From assembly GCF_002918555.1 (NCBI RefSeq), contig NZ_PQMB01000004.1, positions 114,542 through 178,541 on the forward strand: a DNA stretch of 64,000 nt. Direction: 5' to 3'. Below are positions 35,341 to 47,581 of this stretch, in pieces. The position numbers were made by a program, and so were the translations under genes. Below the pieces are notes generated by a model. That model searched no databases, was not told the DNA's origin, and saw only the letters and a list, made by a program, of their open reading frames with translations. This DNA is from Citrobacter amalonaticus (GTDB lineage: Bacteria > Pseudomonadota > Gammaproteobacteria > Enterobacterales > Enterobacteriaceae). How positions within the stretch are numbered: the first letter of the stretch is position 1; each line of letters starts with the position of its first letter.

Positions 35341-36926
35341 TTCCCGGCTGGCTGATACCCGGACTCTGTGCTGCCACATTAATGGTGGCCGTCGCCCTGG
35401 CGGCTTTTCTGGCGCTATGGCTTAACGCGCCGCAGGGAGAGTGGTCCGCCATCTGGCAGGATAGCTACCTGTGGCACGTGGTGCGTTTTTCCTTCTGGCA
35501 GGCTTTTTTGTCGGCGGCGCTTTCCGTGGTTCCGGCGATTTTCCTCGCCCGGGCGCTCTACCGACGACGCTTTCCTGGACGACAGGCATTGCTGCGTCTG
35601 TGCGCCATGACGCTGATCCTCCCGGTGCTGGTTGCCGTGTTCGGCATTCTGAGCGTCTACGGTCGCCAGGGCTGGCTGGCCTCGCTCTGGCAGACGCTGG
35701 GGCTGGAATGGCGTTTTTCCCCTTATGGGTTGCAGGGCATTCTGCTGGCTCACGTCTTTTTTAACCTGCCGATGGCGAGCCGCTTATTATTACAGTCGCT
35801 GGAAAATATTCCCGGCGAGCAGCGCCAGCTTGCCGCACAGCTGGGTCTGCGCGGCTGGAATTTCTTCCGTTTCGTTGAGTGGCCCTGGCTGCGTCGGCAG
35901 ATTCCTCCCGTCGCGGCGCTCATCTTTATGCTCTGTTTCGCCAGTTTTGCCACCGTGCTCTCCCTGGGGGGTGGGCCGCAGGCCACAACCATAGAGCTGG
36001 CGATTTATCAGGCGTTGAACTTCGATTACGATCCTGCCCGCGCCGCAATGCTGGCGCTGATTCAGATGGTGTGCTGCCTTGCGCTGGTGCTGCTCAGCCA
36101 ACGTCTGAGCCGCGCCATTGCCCCCGGCGCCACGCTGGTTCAGGGCTGGCGCGATCCGGATGACCGTCTGCACAGCCGCCTGGCCGATACGCTGTTGATC
36201 GTGCTGGCGCTCCTGCTGTTGTTACCGCCGCTGCTGGCGGTCGTTGTTGACGGTATTAACCACCAGCTGCCGGAGGTGCTTGTTCAGCCAGTCCTCTGGC
36301 AGGCGCTGTGGACGTCACTGCGCATTGCGCTTGCCGCCGGACTGCTGTGTGTCGTTCTGACGATGATGCTGTTGTGGAGCAGTCGGGAACTGCGCGCACG
36401 GCAGCGGATGCTGGCGGGGCAGGCGCTGGAACTCAGCGGAATGTTAATACTCGCCATGCCGGGCATTGTGCTGGCGACCGGCTTCTTCCTGCTGCTGAAC
36501 AACAGTACTGGATTACCGGAATCTGCCGACGGCATCGTGATTTTCACCAACGCCCTGATGGCTATTCCTTACGCGCTAAAAGTGCTGGAAAACCCAATGC
36601 GTGATATCACCGCACGCTACGGTATGCTGTGTCAGTCGTTGGGTATTGAAGGCTGGTCGCGAATGAAAGTGGTGGAGCTGCGCGCGCTGAAGCGTCCTCT
36701 GGCGCAGGCGCTGGCCTTTGCCTGCGTGCTCTCTATCGGCGATTTTGGCGTGGTGGCACTGTTCGGCAATGATGATTTCCGCACGCTGCCGTTTTATCTG
36801 TATCAGCAAATCGGCTCTTACCGCAGTCAGGATGGCGCGGTAACGGCGCTGCTGTTGCTGCTGCTCTGTTTTATGCTGTTTACCATTATTGAAAAGCTTC
36901 CGGGGCGAAATGCTAACACTGACTGA
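35316..36926 (+). CDS. thiP: Thiamine ABC transporter permease ThiP
   Basis: ThiP is the membrane component of the thiamine importer. The 536-residue protein contains two fused permease halves, each with about six membrane spans and its own cytoplasmic EAA-type loop ([23 protein letters not shown]-like near 170 and a second near 440 with [16 protein letters not shown]). It overlaps thiB by 25 bp and thiQ by 17 bp, indicating a tightly coupled operon. Length equals E. coli ThiP. Confidence 0.97.
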   Translation: MATRRQPLIPGWLIPGLCAATLMVAVALAAFLALWLNAPQGEWSAIWQDSYLWHVVRFSFWQAFLSAALSVVPAIFLARALYRRRFPGRQALLRLCAMTLILPVLVAVFGILSVYGRQGWLASLWQTLGLEWRFSPYGLQGILLAHVFFNLPMASRLLLQSLENIPGEQRQLAAQLGLRGWNFFRFVEWPWLRRQIPPVAALIFMLCFASFATVLSLGGGPQATTIELAIYQALNFDYDPARAAMLALIQMVCCLALVLLSQRLSRAIAPGATLVQGWRDPDDRLHSRLADTLLIVLALLLLLPPLLAVVVDGINHQLPEVLVQPVLWQALWTSLRIALAAGLLCVVLTMMLLWSSRELRARQRMLAGQALELSGMLILAMPGIVLATGFFLLLNNSTGLPESADGIVIFTNALMAIPYALKVLENPMRDITARYGMLCQSLGIEGWSRMKVVELRALKRPLAQALAFACVLSIGDFGVVALFGNDDFRTLPFYLYQQIGSYRSQDGAVTALLLLLLCFMLFTIIEKLPGRNANTD

Positions 36927-37611
36927 TATCACCTGGCTGTACAACCATTTGCCGATGCGCTTTACGTTGTCCGTAGAACGCGGCGAACAGGTGGCGGTTC
37001 TTGGTCCCAGCGGCGCCGGGAAAAGCACACTGTTAAACCTGATCGCCGGTTTCCTTGCCCCGGTCAGCGGATCATTGACGATCGGCAATGAGGATCACAC
37101 CGCGACACCACCTTCGCGTCGTCCGGTTTCGATGCTTTTTCAGGAGAACAACCTGTTCAGCCATCTGACCGTGCGGCAAAACATTGCACTGGGGCTGGAT
37201 CCAGGATTGAAGTTGAACGCGATTCAGAAAGAGAAAATGCACCATATCGCGCGACAAATGGGGATTGATGACCTGCTGGAACGCCTGCCGGGAGCGCTTT
37301 CCGGCGGCCAGCGTCAGCGCGCGGCGCTGGCGCGCTGTCTGGTGCGTGAGCAGCCGGTGTTGCTGCTGGATGAACCGTTCTCAGCCCTCGACCCGGCATT
37401 AAGGCAGGAGATGCTGACGCTGGTGAGTGACATTTGCCGTGATCAGCAGCTGACGCTGCTGATGGTATCGCACAGCGTGGAGGACGCGGCGCGAATTGCC
37501 TCGCGCGCCATCGTGGTCGCCGACGGGCGGATTGCCTGGCAGGGAAAAACGGCTGAACTATTAAGCGGTAATGTCAGCGCCTCGGCGCTGCTGGGCATCA
37601 AAAATCAGTAA
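36910..37611 (+). CDS. thiQ: Thiamine ABC transporter ATPase ThiQ
   Basis: ThiQ powers thiamine import. The 233-residue protein has Walker [11 protein letters not shown] loop LFQENN, signature LSGGQRQR, Walker [13 protein letters not shown] and the switch histidine in MVSHSVED. An ATG seven codons upstream is in frame, but the ATG at 36910 matches the family start. The end overlaps the end of the convergent yabI by 7 bp. Confidence 0.97.
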   Translation: MLTLTDITWLYNHLPMRFTLSVERGEQVAVLGPSGAGKSTLLNLIAGFLAPVSGSLTIGNEDHTATPPSRRPVSMLFQENNLFSHLTVRQNIALGLDPGLKLNAIQKEKMHHIARQMGIDDLLERLPGALSGGQRQRAALARCLVREQPVLLLDEPFSALDPALRQEMLTLVSDICRDQQLTLLMVSHSVEDAARIASRAIVVADGRIAWQGKTAELLSGNVSASALLGIKNQ

Positions 37612-38372
37612 CCCACAACTTTCTGCAAGATACCGATATATACCGGCATCAGCGGATGACGAATCAGCGCAACCAGCGCGACAATTCCCACCCCCAGCAT
37701 CAGCGGAGCCAGCCACAGCAAACGACCACGGGGCAAATACTGAGTTAAGCGATCTTGCCCCGCTTTGTTGCTACGCCACAAGCGCCAGCACAGCCAGCCG
37801 CCGGTCCACAGCAACAGCGCCGTCGCCAGCAGCAGCCATTTGAAGTTCCCGCTCTGCATCCCCGCAGGAATATCAATCGCCGCCCCCGCCAGGATCCCCG
37901 GCAGAAAGTAAAACGGCGGCCAGAGCAGGCAACCAAGAATATTTGGCGTGATAAATTTAGCGACCGGCAGATCCAGCATACCCGCCACCATTGGCACCAG
38001 CGGGCGCGTCGGTCCAACAAAGCGACCCACCAGAATAGTGAACATGCTGTGCTGATGCAGCGCATGTTCCGTTTTATCCAGCAACGCTTTGTTCTTTTTC
38101 ATGAAGGACCAGCGGTGCAGCGGCCTTTTGAAACGCCAGCCCAGCCAGAAGGAGATCCAGTCCCCCAACAGGCAACCGATAATCCCCGCCAGCCATGCAT
38201 GCCAGAAATTAAGTTCACCACTGCCAATGAGTGCCCCCAGCCCCGCCATCATCACGGTGCCGGGTAAAATCAGACCGACCAGCGCCAGCGATTCCAGGAA
38301 AGCCACCAGCGCCACGGCGATCAACGAGTAGATGGCGGACTGGAGAATAAAGTGTTCCAGCAGTGCTTGCAT
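37605..38372 (-). CDS. yabI: DedA-family inner membrane protein YabI
   Basis: A 255-residue DedA-family protein with several hydrophobic segments and the family sequences [14 protein letters not shown] and [19 protein letters not shown]. DedA proteins are linked to lipid flipping and membrane homeostasis, but the specific role of YabI is not well defined. Its 3' end overlaps thiQ convergently, and araC lies 85 bp upstream in the same direction. Confidence 0.95.
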   Translation of the reverse strand: MQALLEHFILQSAIYSLIAVALVAFLESLALVGLILPGTVMMAGLGALIGSGELNFWHAWLAGIIGCLLGDWISFWLGWRFKRPLHRWSFMKKNKALLDKTEHALHQHSMFTILVGRFVGPTRPLVPMVAGMLDLPVAKFITPNILGCLLWPPFYFLPGILAGAAIDIPAGMQSGNFKWLLLATALLLWTGGWLCWRLWRSNKAGQDRLTQYLPRGRLLWLAPLMLGVGIVALVALIRHPLMPVYIGILQKVVGY

Positions 38373-38457
38373 AAGATGCCCGTCAGATTTACGAAGCAGG
38401 GATTCTGCAAACCTTGTCCAGCTTCGTCAAGCGGTCAATTTTCTGAATAGTTACAGA

Positions 38458-39336
38458 CTATGACAACCTTACCAATACATCATTCACTTTTTCTTCACAT
38501 CCCGCACGGAACTCGCTCGGGCTGGCACCGGTACACTTCTTGAACACGCGTGAGAAATAGAGCTGATCGTCAAAGCCGACGTTGCGCCCGACGGTGGCTA
38601 TCGGCATCCGCGTGGTGCTGAGCAGCAGCTTTGCCTGACTGATTCGCTGATCTTCACGCCAGCTTAATACGCTAATCCCCAGCTGCTGGCGGAATAAATG
38701 CGACAGGCGGGAAGGCGACAGGCAGACGTGCTGCGCCACACTGGCAATATCAAAATGGCTGTCAGCCAGATGGTCGCTGATGTACTGGCAGGCGTCGCGC
38801 ACACGGTTATCCATCGGTGGATGCAGCGACTCGTTGATCGCCTCCATGCGTCTCAGGAGTAGCTGTTCCAGCAAGTTTATTGCCAGCAGCTCCGAGTAGC
38901 GCCCCTCCCCCTGCCCGGCGTTGATAATCTGACCAAACAGCGTATTAAAGTGCGGTTGATGCACCTCATCCGGACGGAAAAAGCCGGTCTGAGCAAAGAT
39001 GGCCGGCCAGGCCAGCCACTCCTGCCAGTAAGCGCGTGGACGGAAGTAGACCCACTGGTGATACCACTCACTGGCGTCAGGATGGCGACCATAGTGGTGA
39101 ATCTCTCCAGGCGGAAACAGCAAGATATCGCCCGGTCGACAGATAAACTGCTTGCCCTGATTATTGATTACCCCTTCGCCACGAATGGTGAGATTAAGAA
39201 TATAACCCTTCATGCCCAGTGGACGGTCGATAAAAAAATCCAGATATCCGTTCGCGTCAATCGGCGTCAACCCCGCCACCAGGTGGGCGTTAAATGAGTA
39301 ACCAGGCAGCAGGGGATCGTTTTGCGTTTCAGCCAT
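38458..39336 (-). CDS. araC: Arabinose operon regulator AraC
   Basis: AraC represses araBAD by DNA looping without arabinose and activates it when arabinose is bound. The 292-residue protein has the N-terminal arm and cupin sugar-binding domain ([19 protein letters not shown]), a linker and the C-terminal double helix-turn-helix ([21 protein letters not shown] and [14 protein letters not shown]). It is divergent from araB across a 339 bp control region. Length equals E. coli AraC. Confidence 0.98.
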   Translation of the reverse strand: MAETQNDPLLPGYSFNAHLVAGLTPIDANGYLDFFIDRPLGMKGYILNLTIRGEGVINNQGKQFICRPGDILLFPPGEIHHYGRHPDASEWYHQWVYFRPRAYWQEWLAWPAIFAQTGFFRPDEVHQPHFNTLFGQIINAGQGEGRYSELLAINLLEQLLLRRMEAINESLHPPMDNRVRDACQYISDHLADSHFDIASVAQHVCLSPSRLSHLFRQQLGISVLSWREDQRISQAKLLLSTTRMPIATVGRNVGFDDQLYFSRVFKKCTGASPSEFRAGCEEKVNDVLVRLS

Positions 39337-39364
39337 AAATTCAATACTCCCGACGTGCGTTCAG

Positions 39365-39388
39365 GAAACAAATCGTCCATATTGCGCG
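39365..39388. promoter_or_regulatory. araO2 AraC half-site
   Basis: GAAACAAATCGTCCATATTG resembles the E. coli araO2 sequence (GAAACCAATTGTCCATATTG, from memory). It lies about 200 bp upstream of araI1 within the araC leader, the distance needed for the repression loop. Confidence 0.75.
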
Positions 39389-39512
39389 AGGCCGCATTGA
39401 TTTTACCCCTGCGCCCGGACGATGTGCGACATGTCCTACCACCAACCCCGCATGTGAAAAGCATCCTGTAATAAAGACGAGCAATGGCAGCGACAAAAAC
39501 GGGTAACAAAAG

Positions 39513-39545
39513 TGTCTATAACTACGGCAGAAATGTCCACATTGA
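39513..39545. promoter_or_regulatory. araO1 operator
   Basis: GTGTCTATAACTACGGCAGA followed by AATGTCCACATTGA corresponds to the two half-sites of E. coli araO1, through which AraC limits its own synthesis. Confidence 0.78.
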
Positions 39546-39567
39546 TTATTTGCACGGCGTCACACTT
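39546..39567. promoter_or_regulatory. CRP site of the ara control region
   Basis: TTATTTGCACGGCGTCACAC lies between araO1 and araI1 and is identical in this stretch to the E. coli CRP site as I recall it. cAMP-CRP here assists loop opening and activation. Confidence 0.8.
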
Positions 39568-39577
39568 TGCATCCTCA

Positions 39578-39641
39578 TAGCATTTTAGTCCATAAGATTA
39601 GCGGATCCGACCTGACGTTTTTTATCCCCACTCACTACTGT
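39578..39641 (+). promoter_or_regulatory. araI1-araI2 and araBAD promoter
   Basis: TAGCATTTTAGTCCATA (39578-39594) is araI1, followed one 21 bp step later by the araI2 half-site (GGATCCGACCTGAC). The promoter has -35 CTGACG (39612-39617), overlapping araI2, and -10 TACTGT (39636-39641) with an 18 bp spacer. Confidence 0.85.
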
Positions 39642-39672
39642 TTCTCCATACCGTATTCTTGGATGGAGTTAG

Positions 39673-41385
<1,713 letters not shown>

Positions 41386-41395
41386 GGACACGACA

Positions 41396-42898
41396 ATGAC
41401 GATTTTTGATAACTATGAAGTGTGGTTTGTGATTGGTAGCCAGCATCTGTATGGCTCTGAAACGCTGCGCCAGGTCAATCAGCATGCTGAGCACGTCGTT
41501 AAGGCGCTGAACAGCGAAGCCAGACTGCCCTGCAAAGTGGTGCTGAAACCGCTGGGCACCACGCCTGACGAAATCACCGCGATTTGTCGTGACGCCAACT
41601 ATGACGATCGCTGCGCAGGCCTGGTGGTCTGGCTGCATACCTTCTCTCCGGCCAAAATGTGGATCAACGGCCTGACCCTTCTCAACAAGCCGCTGCTCCA
41701 GTTCCACACCCAGTTCAATGCCGCACTGCCGTGGGACAGCATTGATATGGACTTTATGAACCTGAACCAGACCGCGCACGGTGGCCGTGAGTTCGGCTTT
41801 ATCGGCGCACGCATGCGTCAACAGCACGCGGTGGTGACCGGACACTGGCAGGATGCAGAGGCGCAGGAACGCATCGGTTCATGGATGCGTCAGGCGGTCT
41901 CCAGACAGGATACCCGTCATCTGAAGGTATGCCGCTTTGGCGACAACATGCGTGAGGTCGCAGTGACCGACGGTGACAAAGTTGCCGCGCAGATTAAGTT
42001 TGGTTTCTCCGTCAATACCTGGGCTGTAGGCGATCTGGTCCAGGTGGTTAACGCTGTCAGCGACGGGGATATCAACGCGCTAATCGACGAATACGAAAGC
42101 AGCTATACCATGACCGCCGCCACGCAGATCCACGGCGAAAAACGGCAGAACGTGCTGGAAGCTGCGCGCATTGAACTGGGGATGAAGCGTTTTCTCGAAC
42201 AGGGGGGATTTCATGCTTTCACCACCACCTTTGAAGATTTGCACGGCCTGAAGCAACTTCCGGGTCTGGCCGTACAGCGCCTGATGCAGCAGGGCTATGG
42301 TTTCGCTGGCGAAGGCGACTGGAAAACTGCCGCTCTGCTTCGCATCATGAAGGTGATGTCAACCGGTCTGCAGGGCGGCACCTCATTTATGGAGGATTAC
42401 ACCTACCACTTTGAGAAGGGCAACGATCTGGTGCTCGGCTCGCATATGCTGGAAGTGTGTCCAACCATCGCTGTGGAAGAAAAACCGATCCTCGACGTCC
42501 AGCATCTGGGTATCGGCGGTAAAGACGCCCCCGCGCGTCTGATCTTCAACACCCAAACCGGCCCGGCGATCGTTGCCAGCCTGATCGACCTCGGCGATCG
42601 TTATCGTCTGCTGGTTAACTGCATCGACACGGTAAAAACGCCTCACGACCTGCCAAAACTGCCGGTAGCCAACGCCTTGTGGAAAGCCCAGCCGGATCTG
42701 CCAACCGCTTCCGAAGCCTGGATCCTGGCCGGTGGCGCGCACCACACCGTTTTCAGCCATGCGCTGGATCTGAATGACATGCGCCAGTTCGCCGAAATGC
42801 ACGATATCGAAATCACGGTGATTGATAACGATACCCGCCTGCCTGCATTTAAAGACGCACTGCGCTGGAACGAAGTGTATTACGGTTTTAAACGTTAA
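41396..42898 (+). CDS. araA: L-arabinose isomerase
   Basis: AraA converts L-arabinose to L-ribulose in the cytoplasm using a manganese ion. The 500-residue protein has the conserved [11 protein letters not shown] start, the active-site region [14 protein letters not shown] (catalytic Glu306 and Glu333 regions) and EVCPTIA. It is preceded by AAGGA, and followed by a REP palindrome before araD. Confidence 0.98.
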   Translation: MTIFDNYEVWFVIGSQHLYGSETLRQVNQHAEHVVKALNSEARLPCKVVLKPLGTTPDEITAICRDANYDDRCAGLVVWLHTFSPAKMWINGLTLLNKPLLQFHTQFNAALPWDSIDMDFMNLNQTAHGGREFGFIGARMRQQHAVVTGHWQDAEAQERIGSWMRQAVSRQDTRHLKVCRFGDNMREVAVTDGDKVAAQIKFGFSVNTWAVGDLVQVVNAVSDGDINALIDEYESSYTMTAATQIHGEKRQNVLEAARIELGMKRFLEQGGFHAFTTTFEDLHGLKQLPGLAVQRLMQQGYGFAGEGDWKTAALLRIMKVMSTGLQGGTSFMEDYTYHFEKGNDLVLGSHMLEVCPTIAVEEKPILDVQHLGIGGKDAPARLIFNTQTGPAIVASLIDLGDRYRLLVNCIDTVKTPHDLPKLPVANALWKAQPDLPTASEAWILAGGAHHTVFSHALDLNDMRQFAEMHDIEITVIDNDTRLPAFKDALRWNEVYYGFKR

Positions 42899-42908
42899 TT
42901 ATGTTGCT

Positions 42909-42941
42909 GCCGGATGGCGCTGCGCTTGCCCGTCATCCGGC
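42909..42941. repeat. REP palindrome between araA and araD
   Basis: GCCGGATGGCGC...GTCATCCGGC is a classical REP unit (GCCGGATG/CATCCGGC ends with central mismatches). It lies in the 57 bp spacer; such a stem can stabilise the araBA part of the mRNA and lower araD output. Confidence 0.88.
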
Positions 42942-42955
42942 ACAGAGGAATCAAC

Positions 42956-43654
42956 ATGCTTGAAGATCTTAAACGTCAGGTACTGGAAGCCAACCTTGCG
43001 CTGCCACAACACAACCTGGTCACCCTCACCTGGGGGAACGTCAGCGCCGTTGACCGTGAGCATGGTGTCTTCGTGATTAAGCCTTCCGGCGTCGATTACA
43101 GCGTCATGAGCGCAGACGATATGGTGGTCGTCAGCATCGCCACGGGCGAAGTTGTCGAGGGGACTAAAAAACCCTCCTCCGATACGCCAACCCATCGCCT
43201 GCTGTATCAGGCATTTCCGACGATTGGCGGCATCGTACATACCCACTCACGCCATGCGACCATCTGGGCGCAGGCGGGGCAATCCATCCCGGCAACGGGC
43301 ACCACTCATGCCGACTATTTCTACGGTTCGATTCCCTGTACGCGCAAAATGACCGACACGGAAATTAACGGCGAATATGAATGGGAAACGGGTAATGTCA
43401 TTGTGGAAACCTTTGAAAAAAAAGGAATAGATGCAGCCCAAATGCCGGGCGTACTGGTGCATTCCCACGGTCCTTTCGCATGGGGGAAAAATGCCGAAGA
43501 TGCGGTACATAATGCTATCGTGCTGGAAGAAGTCGCCTATATGGGGATCTTCTGTCGTCAGCTCGCACCGCAGTTGCCCGATATGCAGCAAACGCTGTTA
43601 GATAAACATTACTTGCGTAAACATGGTGCAAAAGCCTATTACGGACAGCAATAA
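42956..43654 (+). CDS. araD: L-ribulose-5-phosphate 4-epimerase
   Basis: AraD converts L-ribulose 5-phosphate to D-xylulose 5-phosphate, feeding arabinose into the pentose phosphate pathway. The 232-residue class II aldolase-like zinc enzyme shows the TWGNVSA loop, KPSGVDY, and zinc ligands in VHTHSRHA and later H of HSHGPFAWG. The ATG at 42956 (MLEDLKRQ) follows AGAGGAA; a longer frame from 42914 includes the REP and was rejected. Confidence 0.98.
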   Translation: MLEDLKRQVLEANLALPQHNLVTLTWGNVSAVDREHGVFVIKPSGVDYSVMSADDMVVVSIATGEVVEGTKKPSSDTPTHRLLYQAFPTIGGIVHTHSRHATIWAQAGQSIPATGTTHADYFYGSIPCTRKMTDTEINGEYEWETGNVIVETFEKKGIDAAQMPGVLVHSHGPFAWGKNAEDAVHNAIVLEEVAYMGIFCRQLAPQLPDMQQTLLDKHYLRKHGAKAYYGQQ

Positions 43655-43661
43655 ACATAAG

Positions 43662-43689
43662 CCGCGCATCCTGAACGGGGTGCGCTTTC
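43662..43689 (+). terminator. Probable araBAD terminator
   Basis: GCGCATCC and GGGTGCGC form a stem (with one G-T pair) around a short loop, followed by TTTC. It begins 8 bp after araD and lies immediately before an ERIC element. Confidence 0.6.
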
Positions 43690-43693
43690 ATAT

Positions 43694-43880
43694 TACACAC
43701 GTCATCCTTCAAGCTGCCTCTGTGCTGGCGTTGTTACTCGGCCCATCTTCGGGGCCGCTGCAAGCAGCGTTCAAATCTGCTCCCGGCAGATTTGTCGCTC
43801 ACCCCAGTCACATAGTTATCTATGCTGCTGGAGACTCACTCGCTTGCCGCCTTCCCGCAACTCGAATTATTTAGAGTATA
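43694..43880. repeat. Enlarged ERIC element downstream of araD
   Basis: A 187 bp copy with ends TACACACGTCATCCTTCAAG and AATTATTTAGAGTATA. It carries the same extra module (TTACTCGGCCCAT, GGGGCCGCTGCAAGCAGCG, AAATCTGCTCCCGGCAGATTT) as the copy at 34055-34253, in the opposite orientation. Its right end supplies the last 14 codons of the hypothetical ORF at 43836-44261. Confidence 0.92.
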
Positions 43881-44261
43881 CTCAGAAATATATTCAGCAA
43901 ACTCGCTTCGATACACACAATTATTCGAGCAAAGATAATCAATCACGTTGTCATAATGCCCCTGCTGCTCTTCTCCTTCCAGCGAATGAAAGAAAATATA
44001 ATCCGCAATAGTTGACTGCCATCGCTGCCCGTGTAACAGATAATTGATCACCGTATCGCGATGTCCATTTCGTCTGTCATGACCTTGCCAGTGAAAAAAA
44101 GCGTTACCGTGTTCAATAATCTCAGCACGCCAAATTTGCCCCGTCCATGTTTTATACTCAATATATTTGCATACGTTTTTAATGGATGGATTAGATAACT
44201 GAGTGTTAACAAACAGGTAGTGGTTGTACCCTACCTGCAGCGCCTGAGTATAAATATTCAT
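43836..44261 (-). CDS. Hypothetical protein with ERIC-encoded C-terminus
   Basis: I do not recognise this gene. The ORF from ATG 44261 (MNIYTQALQVGYNHYLFVN), preceded by a strong GGGAGGG, encodes 141 residues; an in-frame ATG at 44291 would add ten. It is rich in Tyr, His, Trp and Asn, with repeated-looking segments of the form H-D-V-I-N/D-Y-L (HRDTVINYLLHG and HYDNVIDYLCSN), and has no signal peptide or membrane segment. The last 14 residues, YTLNNSSCGKAASE, are encoded by an ERIC element, so the original C-terminus is lost or replaced. The surrounding DNA is distinctly AT-rich and bracketed by two ERIC copies, which points to acquired material. It may be a decaying gene. Confidence 0.55.
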   Translation of the reverse strand: MNIYTQALQVGYNHYLFVNTQLSNPSIKNVCKYIEYKTWTGQIWRAEIIEHGNAFFHWQGHDRRNGHRDTVINYLLHGQRWQSTIADYIFFHSLEGEEQQGHYDNVIDYLCSNNCVYRSEFAEYISEYTLNNSSCGKAASE

Positions 44262-44314
44262 AAACCCTCCCAGATATTCATTGAAAAACATCCGGACAAT
44301 TCTCTGAAAATAAT

Positions 44315-44614
44315 TTATATACTCGTCATACTCCAGGTTGCGGGTGCGTTGGCTTTATTACTCGGCCTTCGGCCTCGCCTCTTCGGGGCCAGGCAAGCGC
44401 TGTTCAAAACGACTACGCTTTTTGTCCCGCAACTCGAATTATTTAGAGTATAGCCAGAAATAAAAATAAAATTATACAGAGAGATATCCCGACGAGATCG
44501 AACTGAAAATCCATTTTTATTCAGCAATAGTAACCCATTTAAATATATATTATATTCAATCAAATCATTCGGATGTTTTAAATAAATTCTTACATTAACC
44601 ATAAATAAAAACAA
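44315..44614 (-). pseudogene. Possible gene remnant fused into ERIC
   Basis: A 99-codon open frame whose first 54 residues lie in AT-rich DNA and whose last 45 residues are encoded by the ERIC at 44318-44452. It enters the ERIC in the same reading frame as the hypothetical ORF next door, giving the same tail, YTLNNSSCG. The first codon is TTG and I see no convincing ribosome binding site, so I regard it as a remnant or chance frame rather than a working gene. Confidence 0.3.
44318..44452. repeat. ERIC variant upstream of the hypothetical ORF
   Basis: A 135 bp variant with ends TATACTCGTCATACTCCAGG and AATTATTTAGAGTATA. It has the enlarged-type module (TTACTCGGCC, CTTCGGGGCC, GTTCAAAACGACTACG) but has lost the usual ERIC core. 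Confidence 0.85.
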
Positions 44615-44924
44615 ATCTAAAAACCATTTTTTTACTGTTCCGAGAAATATGTAACAGAATTAAACAGGCATAATTCCTAAAAACCGATGATTATCTGAGA
44701 ATGGACTTGAATGCACAATTAAACATATCAATTAAGGGAAATAAACAGGAAAAAGAAATAAACCACAGGAATACAACAAATCACACGCACTGAATATTAG
44801 TTCTTCATTCATCACTTAAATATAAATAACCGCCGTGGAAAACGACACTGTTGGTCTGCGGCTCGCTGGCGCGCTTTTACTTCGTGAGACCTTTTCAGTG
44901 GGCATGGCGTTCTGCGCCTCACGC
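44453..44924. other. AT-rich accessory DNA upstream of polB
   Basis: About 370 bp (44453-44820) is strongly AT-rich and holds only the remnant ORF noted above. Positions 44830-44920 return to ordinary composition. No tRNA, att-like repeat or transposase trace was recognised. It may be what is left of a larger insertion between araD and polB. Confidence 0.5.
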
Positions 44925-44940
44925 CTGTACAAAATAACAG
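44925..44940. promoter_or_regulatory. LexA (SOS) box of polB
   Basis: CTGTACAAAATAACAG fits the LexA consensus CTG-N10-CAG exactly. It lies 57 bp upstream of the polB GTG, next to a TATAAT at 44961-44966, as expected for the SOS-induced polB promoter. Confidence 0.88.
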
Positions 44941-44996
44941 TATTATCGAGTAAACTAGGTTATAATTGTCGTTGGTTTGTTTGACGGATACTCAGC

Positions 44997-47348
44997 GTGG
45001 CGCAGGCAGGTTTTATTTTAACCCGGCACTGGCGGGATACATCGCAGGGAACGGAGGTTTCATTCTGGCTGGCAACGGACGACGGTCCTTTGCAGGTAAC
45101 GCTTGCGCCGCAGGAATCGGTGGCGTTTATCCCCACACACCAACACTCCCGCGTCACCTCGCTGCTGAGTGCGGAAAATGGCTATCGGCTTTCCCCTCTC
45201 AATCTGCAGGATTTTCATCGCCAGCCCGTTTCGGGTCTGTACTGTCGTTCTCATCGCCAGCTCATGCGTCTGGAAAAGCTGCTGCGCGGAAATGGCGTGA
45301 CGGTTTATGAAGCCGACGTGCGCCCCCCGGAACGTTATCTGATGGAACGCTTTATCACCTCGCCCGTCTGGATTGACGGCGACAGGCGTAATGGCGCTAT
45401 CGTCAACGCACGCCTGAAACCGTACCCGGATTACCGCCCGCCGCTGAAGTGGGTCTCGCTGGATATCGAAACCACCCGCCACGGCGAGCTGTACTGTATT
45501 GGTCTGGAAGGTTGCGGACAGCGCATCGTTTATATGCTCGGCCCGGCAAATGGCGATGCCTCCGCGCTCGATTTCCAGCTTGAGTATGTGACGAGCCGCC
45601 CGCAGTTGCTGGAAAAGCTAAATGAATGGCTTGCCCGCCACGACCCGGATGTCATCATCGGCTGGAACGTGGTGCAATTCGATCTTCGCGTCCTGCAAAA
45701 ACACGCCGAACGTTACCGAATACCCTTACGCTTTGGCCGCGATAACAGCGAACTGGAATGGCGCGAACACGGTTTTAAAAACGGCGTATTTTTTGCCCAG
45801 GCCAGGGGACGCCTGATCGTTGACGGTATTGAGGCGCTCAAATCCGCCTTCTGGAATTTCTCCTCATTTTCGCTGGAAACCGTCGCGCAGGAGCTGCTTG
45901 GTGAAGGTAAGTCCATTGATAACCCCTGGGACAGAATGGACGAGATTGACCGCCGGTTCGCCGAAGATAAGCCCGCGCTCGCCACTTACAACCTCAAAGA
46001 CTGCGAACTGGTCACACGGATTTTTCATAAAACCGAAATAATGCCCTTTCTACTGGAGCGTTCAACGGTTAACGGCCTGCCTGTCGACAGGCACGGCGGT
46101 TCGGTCGCCGCTTTTGGTCATCTCTATTTTCCACGCATGCATCGCGCGGGTTATGTTGCGCCAAATCTGGGAGAGGTTCCGCCACATGCCAGCCCCGGCG
46201 GTTACGTGATGGATTCGCGTCCCGGCCTGTATGATTCGGTGCTGGTACTGGATTACAAGAGCCTGTACCCGTCCATTATCCGCACCTTTTTGATCGACCC
46301 GGTGGGTCTGATAGAAGGAATGGCGCAGCCGGATCCCGCGCACAGCACCGAGGGTTTCCTCGACGCCTGGTTTTCACGAGAAAAGCACTGCCTGCCGGAA
46401 ATCGTGACCCAAATCTGGCAGGGACGCGACAACGCCAGGCGTCAGGGTAATAAACCACTGTCTCAGGCGCTGAAGATCATCATGAATGCCTTCTACGGCG
46501 TACTTGGCACCACCGCCTGCCGTTTTTTCGATCCCCGACTGGCGTCGTCGATCACCATGCGCGGCCACGCGATCATGCGTCAGACCAAAGCGCTGATTGA
46601 AGCACAAGGCTATGACGTGATCTATGGCGATACCGATTCCACTTTCGTCTGGCTGAAACAGGCGCATTCTGAAGACGATGCCGCAAAAATTGGCCATTCG
46701 TTGGTACAGTATGTCAATAACTGGTGGGCGGAGTCGCTACAGCAGCAACGGCTAACCAGCGCGCTGGAACTGGAATTTGAAACCCATTTTTGTCGCTTTC
46801 TGATGCCCACCATCCGCGGTGCGGATACCGGCAGTAAAAAGCGTTACGCCGGGATGATTCAGGACGGTGAGACACAACGCATGGTGTTCAAGGGGCTGGA
46901 AACGGTACGTACCGACTGGACGCCGCTGGCGCAGCAGTTTCAACAGGCGCTGTATTTGCGTATTTTCCGTAACGAACCGTATCAGGAGTATGTTCGCGAG
47001 ACCATCGACAAACTGATGGCGGGAGAGCTGGATTCGCTGCTGGTTTACCGCAAGCGTCTGCGCCGTCCGCTCAGCGAATACCAGCGCAACGTTCCACCAC
47101 ACGTGCGTGCCGCCAGGCTCGCAGATGAACAAAATCTCCAGCTGGGGCGCGCTGCGCAGTATCAAAACCGGGGGACCATCAAATATGTCTGGACGACAAA
47201 CGGTCCGGAACCGCTTGATTACCGACGTTCACCGCTGGATTATGAACATTATCTCACACGCCAGCTACAGCCGGTGGCAGAGGGGATACTTCCCTTTATT
47301 GATGATAACTTTGCTACACTGCTCACTGGACAATTAGGGTTATTTTGA
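44997..47348 (+). CDS. polB: DNA polymerase II
   Basis: PolB is a family B DNA polymerase induced by DNA damage and used in replication restart and translesion synthesis. The 783-residue product starts at GTG ([14 protein letters not shown]). The 3'-5' exonuclease motifs [19 protein letters not shown] and YNLKDCELV and the polymerase motifs [10 protein letters not shown] and [10 protein letters not shown] are intact. It is preceded by a LexA box. The C-terminus ([12 protein letters not shown] type) is complete. Some N-terminal residues (about 48-60) differ from E. coli. Confidence 0.98.
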   Translation: MAQAGFILTRHWRDTSQGTEVSFWLATDDGPLQVTLAPQESVAFIPTHQHSRVTSLLSAENGYRLSPLNLQDFHRQPVSGLYCRSHRQLMRLEKLLRGNGVTVYEADVRPPERYLMERFITSPVWIDGDRRNGAIVNARLKPYPDYRPPLKWVSLDIETTRHGELYCIGLEGCGQRIVYMLGPANGDASALDFQLEYVTSRPQLLEKLNEWLARHDPDVIIGWNVVQFDLRVLQKHAERYRIPLRFGRDNSELEWREHGFKNGVFFAQARGRLIVDGIEALKSAFWNFSSFSLETVAQELLGEGKSIDNPWDRMDEIDRRFAEDKPALATYNLKDCELVTRIFHKTEIMPFLLERSTVNGLPVDRHGGSVAAFGHLYFPRMHRAGYVAPNLGEVPPHASPGGYVMDSRPGLYDSVLVLDYKSLYPSIIRTFLIDPVGLIEGMAQPDPAHSTEGFLDAWFSREKHCLPEIVTQIWQGRDNARRQGNKPLSQALKIIMNAFYGVLGTTACRFFDPRLASSITMRGHAIMRQTKALIEAQGYDVIYGDTDSTFVWLKQAHSEDDAAKIGHSLVQYVNNWWAESLQQQRLTSALELEFETHFCRFLMPTIRGADTGSKKRYAGMIQDGETQRMVFKGLETVRTDWTPLAQQFQQALYLRIFRNEPYQEYVRETIDKLMAGELDSLLVYRKRLRRPLSEYQRNVPPHVRAARLADEQNLQLGRAAQYQNRGTIKYVWTTNGPEPLDYRRSPLDYEHYLTRQLQPVAEGILPFIDDNFATLLTGQLGLF

Positions 47349-47444
47349 CACGTGACGAATGCGCCGCCATCCATTACCATAGCGCCCTTTCCATTCCTGG
47401 ACCCAATGTACATTGCTGCCCATTTTGCGGGTAGCGATGTCGTT

Positions 47445-47549
47445 TACTCTTAATAATTCGAGTCGCAGACGGGCGGCGAAGCCGCAAATCTCCGGGAGCC
47501 TGTATAACCAGGTGACTGGCGAGCCCGCAGACTGAAATATGACGAGTAT
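47445..47549. repeat. Shortened ERIC-like element upstream of rapA
   Basis: A 105 bp relative with ends TACTCTTAATAATTCGAGTC and ATGACGAGTA and a remnant core AGGTGACTGGCGAGC. It lies 32 bp upstream of the rapA ATG and so is probably near or within the rapA promoter or leader. Confidence 0.75.
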
Positions 47550-47581
47550 TGCCTGCAATTAAAGATATAGAGCCGACAAAT

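Noticed and set aside
43694-44452. Paired palindromes considered as a CRISPR array or composite transposon
   Set aside because: The repeats are ERIC elements of unequal length, with no regular spacers, cas genes or transposase.
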